From positions 157,772,817 to 157,836,816 of the forward strand of contig CM061132.1 in NCBI GenBank assembly GCA_030789695.1: 64,000 nt of DNA. Reading direction: 5' to 3'. Source of the DNA: Scilla litardierei (taxonomy: Eukaryota; Streptophyta; Magnoliopsida; Asparagales; Asparagaceae). A program made the translations under genes and the position numbers. Below, piece by piece: positions 1-10,213 of this stretch (positions within the stretch are counted from its first letter, which is position 1; each line of letters begins with the position of its first letter). Below the pieces are notes generated by a model. That model had not been told where the DNA came from and did no database searches. It was given only the letters and a program-made list of their open reading frames with translations.

Positions 1-712
1 AGTAAGTGACTTGAGATATGTGTGTAAAACACACTTGGCGATATTAAGGCAGATCGGCAAAGCGTGGCGAGCTTGTGGGGAAGGCACAGATATGTGGAAG
101 ATATCCAACCTTGAATGTTGGAATTAGTTAGAGATTTTAACTGACCAACACCCTCTATGGAGGCATGAGGTTGGTATTTATAGAGCTGAGAGTCTGTTGC
201 TCGCCGTCCCATCAGTTGTCGAATCTGCTTAGCTGGAGGAGAAGTGATAGGTCGGCGGAGCGTGTCAGAGATATTTAGTGCATTAATGGGGTCAGATGGT
301 GTCAGATGCATTAATAAGACGCGATGGGCGGCCATCAGTTCTCGTCCTTAACCTCTGGCATTAATGAAGGGCAAGTGGCCCAACGTCACCCTTTTAGAGA
401 TATTTATGTCGGGCCGCCCCTGGGGGAGAGTCAAGCTTGGCGACCAAGCTCGGCGTCTCCGGACCATCAGATCGTGCTTCCTGTTGGTGAGTAGGCGAGC
501 TTCTTCGTATCATGGCGAGCATATTGATCGACATGGCGAGCTTTTTCGGTTAGCCCGGGAGACAGGCTTGTCGTACGGCAAGTCGAGCTTTTCGGGATAG
601 AGGCGATCTTCCGTTCGGGCTAGTGTTCATTCTGCATAGTCGAAGAGCTGTTCGCTCGATCTTCCAGTGTAAGTGGGCCTTAATTACACTGGCCAGTCAT
701 AAGGCCGTAACA
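1..712 (-). repeat. LTR fragment of a Gypsy (Tat-like) retrotransposon, cut by the window edge
   Basis: The right boundary reads ...GGCCGTAACA, so on the minus strand the repeat begins TGTTACGGCC, much like the LTR start TGTTACGACC of the Tat element at 46231. A minus-strand TATA box (TATAAATA, 175-182) supports minus orientation. Short GGCGAGCT motifs recur. The other LTR end and any internal region lie outside the window, so solo LTR versus 5' LTR cannot be decided. Confidence 0.55.
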
Positions 713-867
713 AGGTGCAAGTTTATTTTTGTTTTACATTACTTACGTATTAATGTGATGCGGATTTTGTAAAGAAACCCAATAGCTTTAGGTGCAAGTT
801 TATTTTTGTTTTACATTACTTACGTATTAATGTGATGCGGATTTTGTAAAGAAACCCAATAGCTTTA
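713..867. repeat. Exact 77-bp tandem duplication beside the LTR boundary
   Basis: Two apparently identical copies (714-790 and 791-867) begin GGTGCAAGTTT and end AATAGCTTTA. The first copy abuts the LTR end at 712. No coding content is seen. Confidence 0.9.
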
Positions 868-1291
868 GAGAGTTACTATCTGCACCTCAAAACATGATTA
901 TAGAATCATGCAGGATTGATTTCATGACCAGCCGCAGAGACCAACAGAGATGATCTAAGTCCCCTCCCATCAGTATCAACAAGCGCTCCGTGCAATAGAA
1001 TCAGTGGGGCCTTTTGCAATATGAGACCCCACCCACACACAATTAGCACGTCCCAAATGCATGCACCCAGCTTAAATATATCATTAAATCATTAAAATCT
1101 GAAATGCACCCAAGTTTTAACCCATCATCACGTGCGAAAAGTTACTCTTACACATCGTAAGTACACAAAACCGCACATCAAAAAGCACACACGCCAAAAG
1201 ATACCATCACAACGCACCGACATCCACCACCTTCGGCACGTGCTAACTTAAAACGTCCCCCAGAAAATAAATATTTGCAAATCACGCCCGC
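868..1291. other. Intergenic sequence downstream of the ERF gene
   Basis: AT-rich with CA-rich stretches. No ORF, RNA gene or repeat boundary was recognised. Confidence 0.5.
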
Positions 1292-1297
1292 TTTATT
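1292..1297 (-). terminator. Candidate poly(A) signal of the ERF gene
   Basis: TTTATT on the plus strand reads AATAAA on the minus strand, about 73 bp after the ERF stop codon, a normal position for a plant near-upstream element. Confidence 0.45.
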
Positions 1298-1369
1298 TAC
1301 TAAATATTACTACTAATGCTTCTTCTTCCTGGGTCTGAGGGCCAAATCTTCACATCTCGGCCGTCCATT

Positions 1370-2258
1370 CTAGTAGAGATCGTCCCAAACCGGGAGATCG
1401 CCGTAGGCCTCCCCACCGCCGCCCGAATCCGAATACTCCCCCGCCTCGTGCTCCAGCCCCAGCAGCGACTCCAGGCTTGAGATATGCTCCCTCAGTCCCA
1501 TCTCGAACTCCGCGGACGCCGACGAGGAGGCGGAGCTCTGCTCGGGTTCGGCCGCGGTCGCATCGACGCGGCGCTTCTTGGCCGCCGGAGGATCGCCGGG
1601 GAAGTTGAGCTTGGCCTTGGCCCCGCGGATCTCGCGGGCGGCGTCGTCGTAGGCCCTTGCGGCCTCCTCGGCGGTGCCGTAGGTCCCCAACCACACGCGG
1701 ACGCCTTTCCTCGGGTCGCGGATCTCCGCCGCCCATTTCCCCCACGGACGGCGCCTGACCCCTCGGTAGATGGTTTTACGTTCTTTCCCGCCCTTAATGA
1801 CCGTCGATGAGTCCGTGCCTAAGGGCTTTGTCGTCTTTTCCTTCACGCGTCCTGAGGATGATGAGAAAAAATATTTGTTAAAGTAAATAAAAGCATTTTA
1901 ATACGAGCAAAGTTAGAGTTGATGAAAATTTGCAGACTCGAAATTTTTCGCCATAATTGATCATAAATTTTTTAAAAAAATTTAAGAAATTAAAGCTAAA
2001 AGCGTCATCTAGCAACTCCCAGAATCATCCACAAGCGAAACACTACATAATTAAACATTATCCAGGGAGGTAATTATGCAGAGAAAAACTCAAAGAAAAT
2101 ATTCATTTAGCTTTACCTTGTTGAGCTGGACGCTTCGACTCACCGGAACCAAAAGAATCGGCAAGATTCTCAAACTCCGATGACCAGAGATCGCTCTGAC
2201 TGAAATTTCTCGTCCCCTTGAAGGCTATGAACTCGGAGATGATCGCACCACCGCACAT
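1370..2258 (-). CDS. Group VII ethylene response factor (AP2/ERF, MCGGAI N-degron; HRE2/RAP2.3-like), two exons
   Basis: Sequence-specific transcription factor expected in the nucleus. Exon 1 is 2258-2117; the intron is 2116-1852 (265 bp, starts GTAAAG, ends CCTCAG, phase 1); exon 2 is 1851-1370. The joined CDS is 207 codons plus stop. The protein opens with [10 protein letters not shown], the group VII ERF signature. In characterised plants, Met removal exposes Cys2, whose oxygen-dependent oxidation routes the protein to N-degron proteolysis, so it acts as a hypoxia sensor. The AP2/ERF domain spans about residues 76-132 and contains [18 protein letters not shown], the WLGTY core and a LNFP end. 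A KKRR basic cluster follows (about 139-142), then a Ser/Ala-rich linker and an acidic tail ending VWDDLY. No in-frame ATG is seen between the TATA box and the MCGGAI start. The subgroup is secure; orthology to HRE2 or to RAP2.3 is not settled. A solo LTR lies about 475 bp upstream. Confidence 0.93.
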
Positions 2259-2342
2259 TCTTGCCGCCGAATACAGTAACCCTAAGCAATCAAGCACGCT
2301 CTCGGCTCTTCTCACAAGCTACAAGCCCCGACACCATCTTCA

Positions 2343-2348
2343 TTTATA
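2343..2348 (-). promoter_or_regulatory. TATA box of the ERF gene
   Basis: Minus-strand GCTATAAATG, 85-90 bp upstream of the MCGGAI start codon, implying a 5' leader of roughly 55 nt. Confidence 0.65.
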
Positions 2349-2731
2349 GCCACAGTCATATTCAATTTCTTTCTTTATTTTAATCTGCAGTGTATCGTCA
2401 TCCTGCAAAAAAGACAAAAGGTGGGCTTTTTAATTCCTCTTTTTGATTTTTTTTTTTAAATAGAAAACGGCGAAAATTAGAAAGTGAGACGTGTTGTCTT
2501 GATACGGAGAGACGGGATTGTACGAGCAGGATCGTCTGCGATCACGGGCCCAAATGGAATCAAGGGTCCACGTGTCAGTTTTCTATTTGCTTTATTCTGA
2601 AGGCGTGGCTGACGTCCCGCTTGTGGACAGCGGCACCGCCCTAGAAACGGGTCCGTCCAGATCCGTAACGGAGCTTGAGGAAAACCCGTATTGAAAACGT
2701 CATGTACTCGGCGGAATTCTATAAACATACT

Positions 2732-3476
2732 TGTTGGCGGCTGGGTTTCGGCCAAAAGTAGAAGGGTTTGTTGTGGACTCCTCGGTCGAGATGAAGCCTC
2801 GTCAGCTGATGAAATTGGACCCTCGGTTGGAAGAACATGGTCGATGAAGGATGAGCTGAGAGCGCTGAGCTCGATCGATCTAACGGTCGAGTATGACGAC
2901 CGTTCGACCTATCAGTTTGGTCGAGTCTCGAACAACCTGCACCACAAACAATCGTTAGGGGTGTTAGATCTGGGTTCCGACCCAATTCCACTCCGATACT
3001 TAAGTTAGTATCGACTTAAGAGAGGCTTGTGGCTGTCAAGATCGACCCAAGAGGGTTCGTCCCGAGTTAGTACATCAAGCATTTGGAGAAAAAAATTTAA
3101 GAGTGGAAGGAGATAAGTTGTCCGGTTACTTGGTATTTCGTACTCTAGAATCTGAATCTTTCTTCTGTTGTCCTCTCACTTATTTATAGTTAATGATTTT
3201 CCTCGTTATCACATAACAGCTCCTCATTTAAGATGGCGGGATCTTCTCCGGGATTGTTAATATCGGCTGTACAATTACTTGGCCCTCATTAAGCAATCAC
3301 ATGTAATCTGTGGGACCCGAACTGGCGAATGAGCTGTTCCTTTGACCAAGTAATAGCTCTTCCTCGCTGATGGGCTCTATAGTTATTGGGCCGAGGCTTA
3401 TCCTTTCTAACGGGCTTTGCCACTCTGGTTATGTTGTTACATCCCCAATTCGTGGGCCGAACCCATGTATCAACCA
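2732..3476 (-). mobile_element. Solo LTR of a Tat-like Gypsy element, diverged relative of the 4982 LTR
   Basis: About 745 bp, starting TGTTGGCGG and ending ATCAACCA, flanked by ATACT at 2727-2731 and 3476-3480 (the last base of the LTR overlaps the duplication). No internal region is present. The order of motifs (GAAGCCTCGTCAG, the CTTAAGTTAGTAT block, a minus-strand TATA at about 3180-3190, the TCTTCTCCGGGATT block) matches the 730-745 bp LTRs of the element at 4982-43561, with clear divergence. It lies in the upstream region of the ERF gene. Confidence 0.75.
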
Positions 3477-3480
3477 TACT

Positions 3481-4981
3481 GCTTTTCACTTCCCACACAC
3501 ATATCATTAACTTGCAAGTTTACCATTTGAAATAAAAAAAATTTGTTTTTTAAAATTACATTTTTATCATTTGCACGCCTCGCAAAATTTTCCCCTCCAC
3601 GCGTAGGGCTGTTAACGAACAGAACGTTCGACGAACTACTCGTGAACAAGCTCGGTACATGTTCGTTTACGTTCATTCAGAAAGATTAATGAACAAGCTT
3701 GAACAGATTTTTAGATCTCGGTTAGTAAACGAACAGAGCTTGAACATAACTGTGTTCGTTCATTTATGTTTATGAACAAGCTCGTTAAGTGTTCGTGATT
3801 CGTGAACAACTTTGTTAAGTGTTCGTGGACGAACATGTACCGAAAATAGTAAATTTAGACAAATATTATATTTTTTACTGTACTTGAAATTGATGCTTGT
3901 AATGGGATTTATGGAGATATTATGCTGGATTTATTTGTTTTTGTACTGCAAATATTTAATCCTTTTATTTAATTGATTTAGCCCTTGGCAATTATGTTTA
4001 ACTAGAATTATTCTTGATTAAAAAATTGACGTTTGTTTGTTTGATTGAAAATCTGTTCATAAACAATATTGATTGTGTGCTCACGAACATGTATCTGAAC
4101 ATGTTCACGAACAAGCTCGATAAGTCTTGTTAACGAACAGAACGTTCGATTAACTACTCGTGGACAAGCTCGATAAATGTTTGTTTACGTTCGTGTACGT
4201 TCGTTCGGTAAGCTTAATGAACAAGCTTGAACAAATTTTAGAGCTCAGTTAGTAAACGAACAGAGCTTGAACATGAATTTTGTTCATGAATAAAACCAAG
4301 CTCCATGTTCAAGCTCGTTCAAGCTCGTTCGTCAACAGCCCTATCCACTCGTTGTCGTCGCCATCCAAATACATAACTCTTCTTCGTCTTTTTCTCATTC
4401 ATTAATTTCATTCTCATGAATTTCATCAATTTCACAAACACTAACACTTACCATCCTCCTCATCCTCCCGCCACTGCGACCGTTGACACCTCATCTTTAT
4501 CTTCTTCATCTTCTTCGTCCCATTCATCTTAACTTCTGCATCTTCTTCGTTTTTATCCTTTTCAACAAAAAATAACCATCCACAAACAAGGATGATTATA
4601 AGGAGAGGGGACGAGGAGTTAATGGAAGCAGATAGCAGTATGGTGGGGTGGAAGGGGGTTGTGTGCTGTTTTAGAGTTTGTGAAAAAGAAAGCAGATGTT
4701 TATTTTGATAAAAGGGTTATGTGTAAAGTTTAAAAAACAAATTTTAAAAAAACATGAGTATGTAAAGCAAAAATTGGTGGGCATATTGAATTACACTTGG
4801 GTTTTATTTAATTATGATGATGCCCTCGTGCTATAAGTCGAAAAGCACGGAATGGTATATAAATATAAATAATTAGGAAATTAAGAGTGTTCTATTGTCA
4901 CCAAAGCACCGAAACAAATTGGAAATTCCATCCGCACACCACTTTCTTATTCACACACACATACTTTTGCAAGATTGCCAT
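3481..4981. other. Intergenic C/T-rich sequence split by a hAT insertion; resembles 43562-44230
   Basis: Outside the hAT element (3604-4343) the sequence has CTTCTTC-rich runs followed by a GTGTAAAGTTTAAAAAAC...GCAAAAATTGGTGGGCAT tail. The stretch following the outer retrotransposon at 43562-44220 has the same order of features, so the two look like diverged copies of one repeat. No gene is supported. Confidence 0.5.
3604..4343. mobile_element. Non-autonomous hAT element, copy A
   Basis: 740 bp with terminal inverted repeats TAGGGCTGTTAACGAAC and GTTCGTCAACAGCCCTA. The flanking 8-bp sequences are TCCACGCG (3596-3603) and TCCACTCG (4344-4351), differing at one base, which is the hAT duplication length. 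Subterminal regions are packed with GAACAAGCTCG/TGTTCGTT motifs, as in hAT transposase-binding regions. There is no transposase ORF. A second copy is at 52575-53301. Confidence 0.85.
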
Positions 4982-5711
4982 TGTTAAGGCCAAAATTGAC
5001 TGAGACAGTTGTCAAGCTGACGTAGACTCGAGACGCTGAGTCGGAGCCTCATCAGCAATTGGAATGGGACCCTTGGTTTGGAAGAACCAGGATCGAGTGA
5101 TGGTAGTTGAAGCTGGTGCGACGTTCGATTGACCATGGAGCAATAATAGTGTCGATCGTTCGAGGCTGGGAAGCTCGACGTCGACCTTCAGTGTTGGATG
5201 GTGACCATCAATCTGTACCACAGGGACTCGTTAGGAGGGTCGGATCTGTGTTCCGACTCAAATCCCATCCGATACTTAAGTTAGTATGGAACTTAAGAGA
5301 GTGAGAGTGAGCTTGGTGCAGCTGAGATCGACCCACGGAGGTTCGTCTCAAGACTGGAAGCGCAGGCTCGAATATATAAGAAATGTAGACTGAGAAGATA
5401 GAGTTATATGCCTTAGATCTCGACCCCTTTACCTTCGTTCTTCGGTCTATTTATAGGTAATCCACCCTTGATGATGTGTAATCGTCCCTCATTGATTGGG
5501 GCGTGATCTTCTCCGGGATTCGAGTTAACGGCTGCCCATTTACTCGGTCACATTAACTTTTCCCTGAATGTTAGCGCCGGCCTAACGGTCGAATGACCCA
5601 TTAGTCTGACTCAGCGGTACCCCGCTAAGAACGTGGGGGGTACTAGGTCGCAGATGCTAAATGGGTCGGGTATGCGAATACTCCAGTTGGATTCGTACCC
5701 GTGCACTAACA
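4982..5711 (-). repeat. 3' LTR of the outer Tat element (730 bp)
   Basis: On the plus strand it runs from TGTTAAGGCC to GTGCACTAACA, and matches 34204-34785 plus 43399-43561. A minus-strand TATA box (CTATAAATAG) lies at about 5447-5457. Confidence 0.9.
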
Positions 5712-5723
5712 ATGGCCCCCATC
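5712..5723 (-). other. Polypurine tract of the outer Tat element
   Basis: Minus-strand GATGGGGGCCAT directly precedes the 3' LTR start TGTTAGTGC, the expected plus-strand priming site. Confidence 0.75.
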
Positions 5724-6199
5724 ATTCGTGCCTTAGAAATCGTGCTGACTGAGACCGAATGATGAGTGATCTCTTTAAATGCACACGGTTTTCGAAATAT
5801 CTGATTTGATATGTGCCGTCAAAAACCCTTTCGCCTTTGGAGCCAAAAACCCTTTCACCTTTAGAGCGATCTCCGCCATTTCTCGTGGCTGGCCTTGTAC
5901 ACGTGTCGCGCATCGGACTTCAGCCGGTTGGATTTCTTTACATAAAAGAGAAAAGGCGAGAAAAAGTAGAGATCTTTCTCCTTCATCTTCCTCCTTGTTT
6001 CGTAAGTTTTCTTCCAGCGTCACCTCCCCAAAGATCGCCTTCTTCAATTTCAAGGTATCCTCCTTCTTCGACTCTAATTCTTTTTAGGTTCGTCAGGTAT
6101 GTTTGCTCCGTCGTATTCAAGCAGCCAATCTACGAGGAGCTTATGGGGCGCCTTCGGCCCCCTCGACGCGTGGAAGTTCTTGCGAAGGAAAAAAGGAAT

Positions 6200-8335
6200 T
6201 TAGATTAAGCCAAGCATTTCCATTCGTTGATGTGATCGGAGGTCGAAGGTCTCTGGAGTCATCTTAGATATGGCCCCTATGTTTTCCCTCGATCTGACTA
6301 CCGAGGTGTGGTGAGGTTGATTCCGTGATCCTTTTAGGGTCAGAGTGCTCAATCCGGATGAGAGAGTGTGTTTCCCATGGAAAAGTGAGATTTTGATGTA
6401 TCTCAAAGCTTTTCGCTTAGGACTCCGATTCCCCCTTCATCATGGAAGTTCTATGCTCTTCGGAGATTTCCATCTGTAGACTCGCTCCTCAGGCTTTCCC
6501 TACCTTGGTTGGCTTCATCGAGTTGTGCGATCTTTGTAGAGTCCGTCTGACCCTTGGGCTATTCAGGTATTTCTTTAGGATAATAGCCGATCCTCGCCGA
6601 GTGTGGTACCCTATTGCTGCTTGCTCGGGCACGAGGCTCATATACGACCTTTCAATTTCCGACCCTGGGTGGAAGGATACTTTCGTGTTTGTCGTTCTTC
6701 CTGATCTGGGCCATTTGCTCAATGGTTGGAGTTCTCAGAATCCTGCACATGCAGAGGAGTCTCGGTTGTCGTTGGAGGAGGTCAGGAGCCCGGTTATCGG
6801 GTGAGGCCGAGGCAATGAATTTCCTTCTGAGTCGATCGATGCAAGAAAGATCGATTCAGTATTTGTTGGATGATCACATGCTAAAGATCCTTCTATGGCG
6901 CCTGGGTAATGCATCTCGATTCTAAATATTTATCTCTACCACTCACGATAATTGTGTTCGTTGTCTGCAGATATGACTAACGGAAACCGATGTAGTGGCG
7001 AGTCCAGTATTGACCGAGTCTGGAGGGAACAGTGGAAGAAGAAGAGAACGATCGAAAGGTCGGGTGCCCGTGCCAAATGGTCAAGTGCACGTGTCGAGGG
7101 ATCCGGCTCTTGGTCTCCTCTTCGCATTCATCAGAGTTCTTCTTCCGAAGGAGGGAAGACTAGGCAGACATCCAAGCCTTCTTCCCGTGCCTCTTTGAGG
7201 GAGGCCTCTAGCCAGGCTCCCGTGTGGCCCGTTGTATCCCTGGCTTCCGTTGTGGTTGCAGATCTGCAGGAGGTGGTCGACGTCGACGCAGCTGACGTCG
7301 TTGAGTTGTGTGAAGCGGTCGGCCACAAGAGGGAGATGCCCTCCCATGGGGAGGAGGATTCTCCAAAGAGGAGGCGAGTGGAGGAGGAGGACACCATGGG
7401 GAAAGGTATGGGGTCGCTCCTCTTGAGCCTCCGGAGGTGTCGGAGACCCCTTCGGTGTCTTAGGCCCCCGTGACACCCTTTTTGAATCAGTGGCCTTGGG
7501 GTAACATCATGTCGCCTGCTCCTTTGGTCGGCTCGATCCCTGTAGAATTCAATCGAGTGTTACTGCTCAACCATCTCTCGTCTCGATCCTTAGGACCGGT
7601 CTAAGGTGACGTTTATCTACCTCCCTTTTCCATTAGGAGGGAGGAGTCGGCCTTGAGGGACTTTGGGACGACTGCTAGGTTGGTGAAGAACTCAATTCTC
7701 TCCAAGGATCTGGAGCTCCTGCAGAGGTTGGACCTCGAAAGGGTAGCTAACTTCTTCGTGGGGAGCAGATGCCAAGTACTTCACATGAGTCTTTGTTTAT
7801 CGTCATCCAAGTCAGTCGTTGTTTTGACAAACCCTCGTTTTTTTGCAGATGTCCGTTCTTGGAGCCGTGCTGCACCGTCAAGCTACTGACTTGATCGACG
7901 GAGGTCGATGGGTGGCGGACGCGAAGCGCAAAGTGCTCGGCCTCGAGGCAAGTGCAAAGGAGGCAGACGAGGCCTTGAGGAAAGCCCTCGCAAACAAGGC
8001 GGTGGTCGAGTGGGAGGCTTCGGAGGCCAAGGACAGCCTGTCATCGCTATCGGACCTCTACAAATCTGTCGAGCTTCAGTGGCGGTTGGAGAGGTCCCAG
8101 CTCGAGGAGGAGCTCGATGCCTACAAGAAGGAGACAATCAAGCTTCGGGCTAAAGCTTGCAACTCCGAGAGGTGGGCAAAAGCTTGCAAGGCAGAGATGG
8201 CCAAGCTTCAGGCCAAAGTCGCAGGGCTCGAGTAGGTCGATGTGAGTGAGAAGACGGAGCTTATGACAAAGCTCACAAAGGCGATGGAGGTTTTTACCAG
8301 CGCCTTTGTGTCAGAAAGCGCTCCCCCTCCCTTTT
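6200..8335 (+). pseudogene. Antisense ORF (aORF) of the Tat element, PF04195 'putative gypsy type transposon' type, with two introns
   Basis: Runs opposite to gag-pol between integrase and the 3' LTR, where Tat elements are known to carry antisense ORFs. The part at about 6442-6720 (RLAPQAFPTLVGFIELC, LGLFRYFF, DPGWKDTFVFV) has the layout of the PF04195 family as I know it; no search was run. Two intron-like segments are present: 6906-6970 (GTAATG...CTGCAG) and 7776-7848 (GTACTT...TTTTTTTGCAG). Removing each leaves the frame open: phase 1 for the first, phase 0 for the second, joining SRCQ to MSVLGAV. The last part (7849-8335) encodes a charged Ala/Glu/Lys-rich coiled coil. Frameshift near 6800, a stop near 7473 and a TAG at 8233-8235 show it is decayed. 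Its function in any plant is unknown. Confidence 0.65.
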
Positions 8336-8622
8336 AGGCCGGCATGCCTTCTGTTTTGTCGTTTTGTAATTTTCGTTTACTTGAATAAGTGAAAAAACTT
8401 TTTGCGACCTTTTTCCTTTATTTGCATTTCTTCTTTATTTGAATACCTGCATGTGTATAGCCCCTCAACGACCTAACTTCAAATTTCATAGAAATCTTTA
8501 GGAAAGTCCTGTTGTGGATAGGTTAGGCATATTCAATCAATGAATATAACCTCTTAAACCATAAATCACGTTTCCTTAGGTAGAGAGGGGTGAACCTCTT
8601 TCGACATATGCGCCCAAGTCGT

Positions 8623-8967
8623 CCAGCGGCGAGGGCAAGGCCCCTTCGACTTATGGTCGACGAGTATCGGGGGTCGCTCAGTGGTCAGGGGGGATCACTT
8701 GGCTTACGGCTGAGGACATGGGTCATTTGGTGGCAAGGGGCGAGGCCCCTTCGACTTACGGCCGACGAGGATCGTTTGGTGGCGAGTGGCGAGGCCCCGT
8801 CAACTTACGGCCGATGGGGGTCGTTCAGTGGCAAGGGGCGAGACCCCTTCGACTTATGGCTGACGAGGGTTGTTTAGTAGTGAGGGGCGAGGTCTCTTCA
8901 ACTTACGACCGACAAGGGTCGTTCGGTGGCGAGGGGCGAGGCCCCTCGACTTACGGCCAATGAGAAC
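8623..8967. repeat. Tandem repeat, about 7 units of ~49 bp, in the Tat 3' region
   Basis: Units contain GTGGCGAGGGGCGAGGCCCC and CGACTTACGGCCGACGAGG, with point differences and one shorter unit. Tat/Retand elements commonly carry tandem repeats between the coding region and 3' LTR. There are no spacer-repeat features of CRISPR. Confidence 0.85.
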
Positions 8968-9069
8968 ATTTCGAATGATGTCAAAGAACGATCTACTTTG
9001 TAATCATAATGAACATGCGTAGGATAAAAGACGAAGATGGATTCCGATTATTTTACCACGTTTGTACAA

Positions 9070-10208
9070 TCATTGATAATACTTCCACAGATGTTCAGCA
9101 TTACAGGGATGAGGAAGTTCTCTATCATCCAAAGTAGCGAGTCGATATGTAGCAGGGCCGAGTATATCGATCACTGTGTAGGGTCCTTTCCACTTCACAG
9201 CAAGATTCCACTGCTTGAGAATCTCTGTAGTGAAAGCGGCCTTATACAGCACCAAGTCGCCCACACGGAAGCTGCGTTCGTGGACTTTCGAGTTGAAATA
9301 GCGTGCTATGCATCCCTTTTGTTTGATGAGGGTCGCTAAAGCCCGTTCGCAGACCTCGTTTACCAGTAGTAGGTTGAGCTCGAGGCCTTCTGAGTTTCTT
9401 TCTTCATCATATGTTAGAGACGAAGCGGTCGCTCATTGACCTCGACTAGGACGACAGCTTCGCATCCGTAGGCCAACATGAACGGTGTTTCCCCCGTCGA
9501 AGTTTTGTGGGTCATTCTGTTCGACTATAGTATGCCGGGGATTTCGTCCAGCCAAGTTCCTTCGAGCCCGGTTATTCTCTTCCAAAGAGGCACGAGGATG
9601 CTTTTGTTTCACTGACTCTGCCAAACCGTTTGACTGGGGATGGACGACGGAGGCGAAGGGAAACTTAATCTTCAGCTCTGAGCAGAAGTCTCTGAAGCCG
9701 GTGCTGTCAAACTGTGTCCCATTATCCGTCACTATGGATTATGGGATGCCAAAACGACAGACGATGGACTTCAGACGAAGATTCGAGCTTCCTTCCAGGT
9801 GATTCGGGATAAAGGTTCCGCTTCGATCCACTTTGTGAAGTAGTCGATTGCCACTATTAAGTATCTCCATTGCCCACTCGCTGGCTTGAATGGTCCAAGG
9901 AGGTCTAGTCCCCACTTGGCGAAAGGAACTAGACTGACGATGGGGATCAGATCAGTTGGTGGGGCCGAGCTGACCTTTGAGAACTTTTGGTAGGTCGAGC
10001 ACCGTCGGACGTATTCGACGACATCTTTGAACATCGTTGGCCAAAAATACCCTTGTTTCACTGACTTCAAAGCTATGGATTTTCCTTCGCTGTGGTTTTG
10101 GCAATTGCCCTCGTGGATCTCATGGATCACGTAGTGTGCTTCCTGCGGGGCTAAGCATTTAAGATATGGGAAGATGTCATACCTGATCCATCGTCTTTTG
10201 TACAGTGA
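9070..10208 (-). pseudogene. Integrase of the outer Tat element (broken)
   Basis: Catalyses insertion of element cDNA. Visible in order on the minus strand: an H-H-C-C zinc-binding region (HEIHEGNC... to YVRRCSTYQKF, about 10125-10000), the first catalytic Asp in WGLDLLGPF, the second in VTDNGTQFDS (about 9732-9700), the catalytic Glu in NGLAESV, and the C-terminal end GPYTVIDILGPATYRL...NAEHLWKYYQ (9264-9070), typical of Tat elements. Reading frame is lost near 9771 and again after the Glu region, with extra stops, so no functional product is expected. Its N-terminal neighbour (LLDG) sits at 23257 on the far side of the nested Athila-like element, and ACCAT is duplicated at the junctions. 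Confidence 0.88.
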
Positions 10209-10213
10209 ACCAT

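Noticed and set aside
1484..1810. Plus-strand 108-codon ORF over the ERF exon
   Set aside because: Shadow of the GC-rich AP2 exon in the opposite strand.
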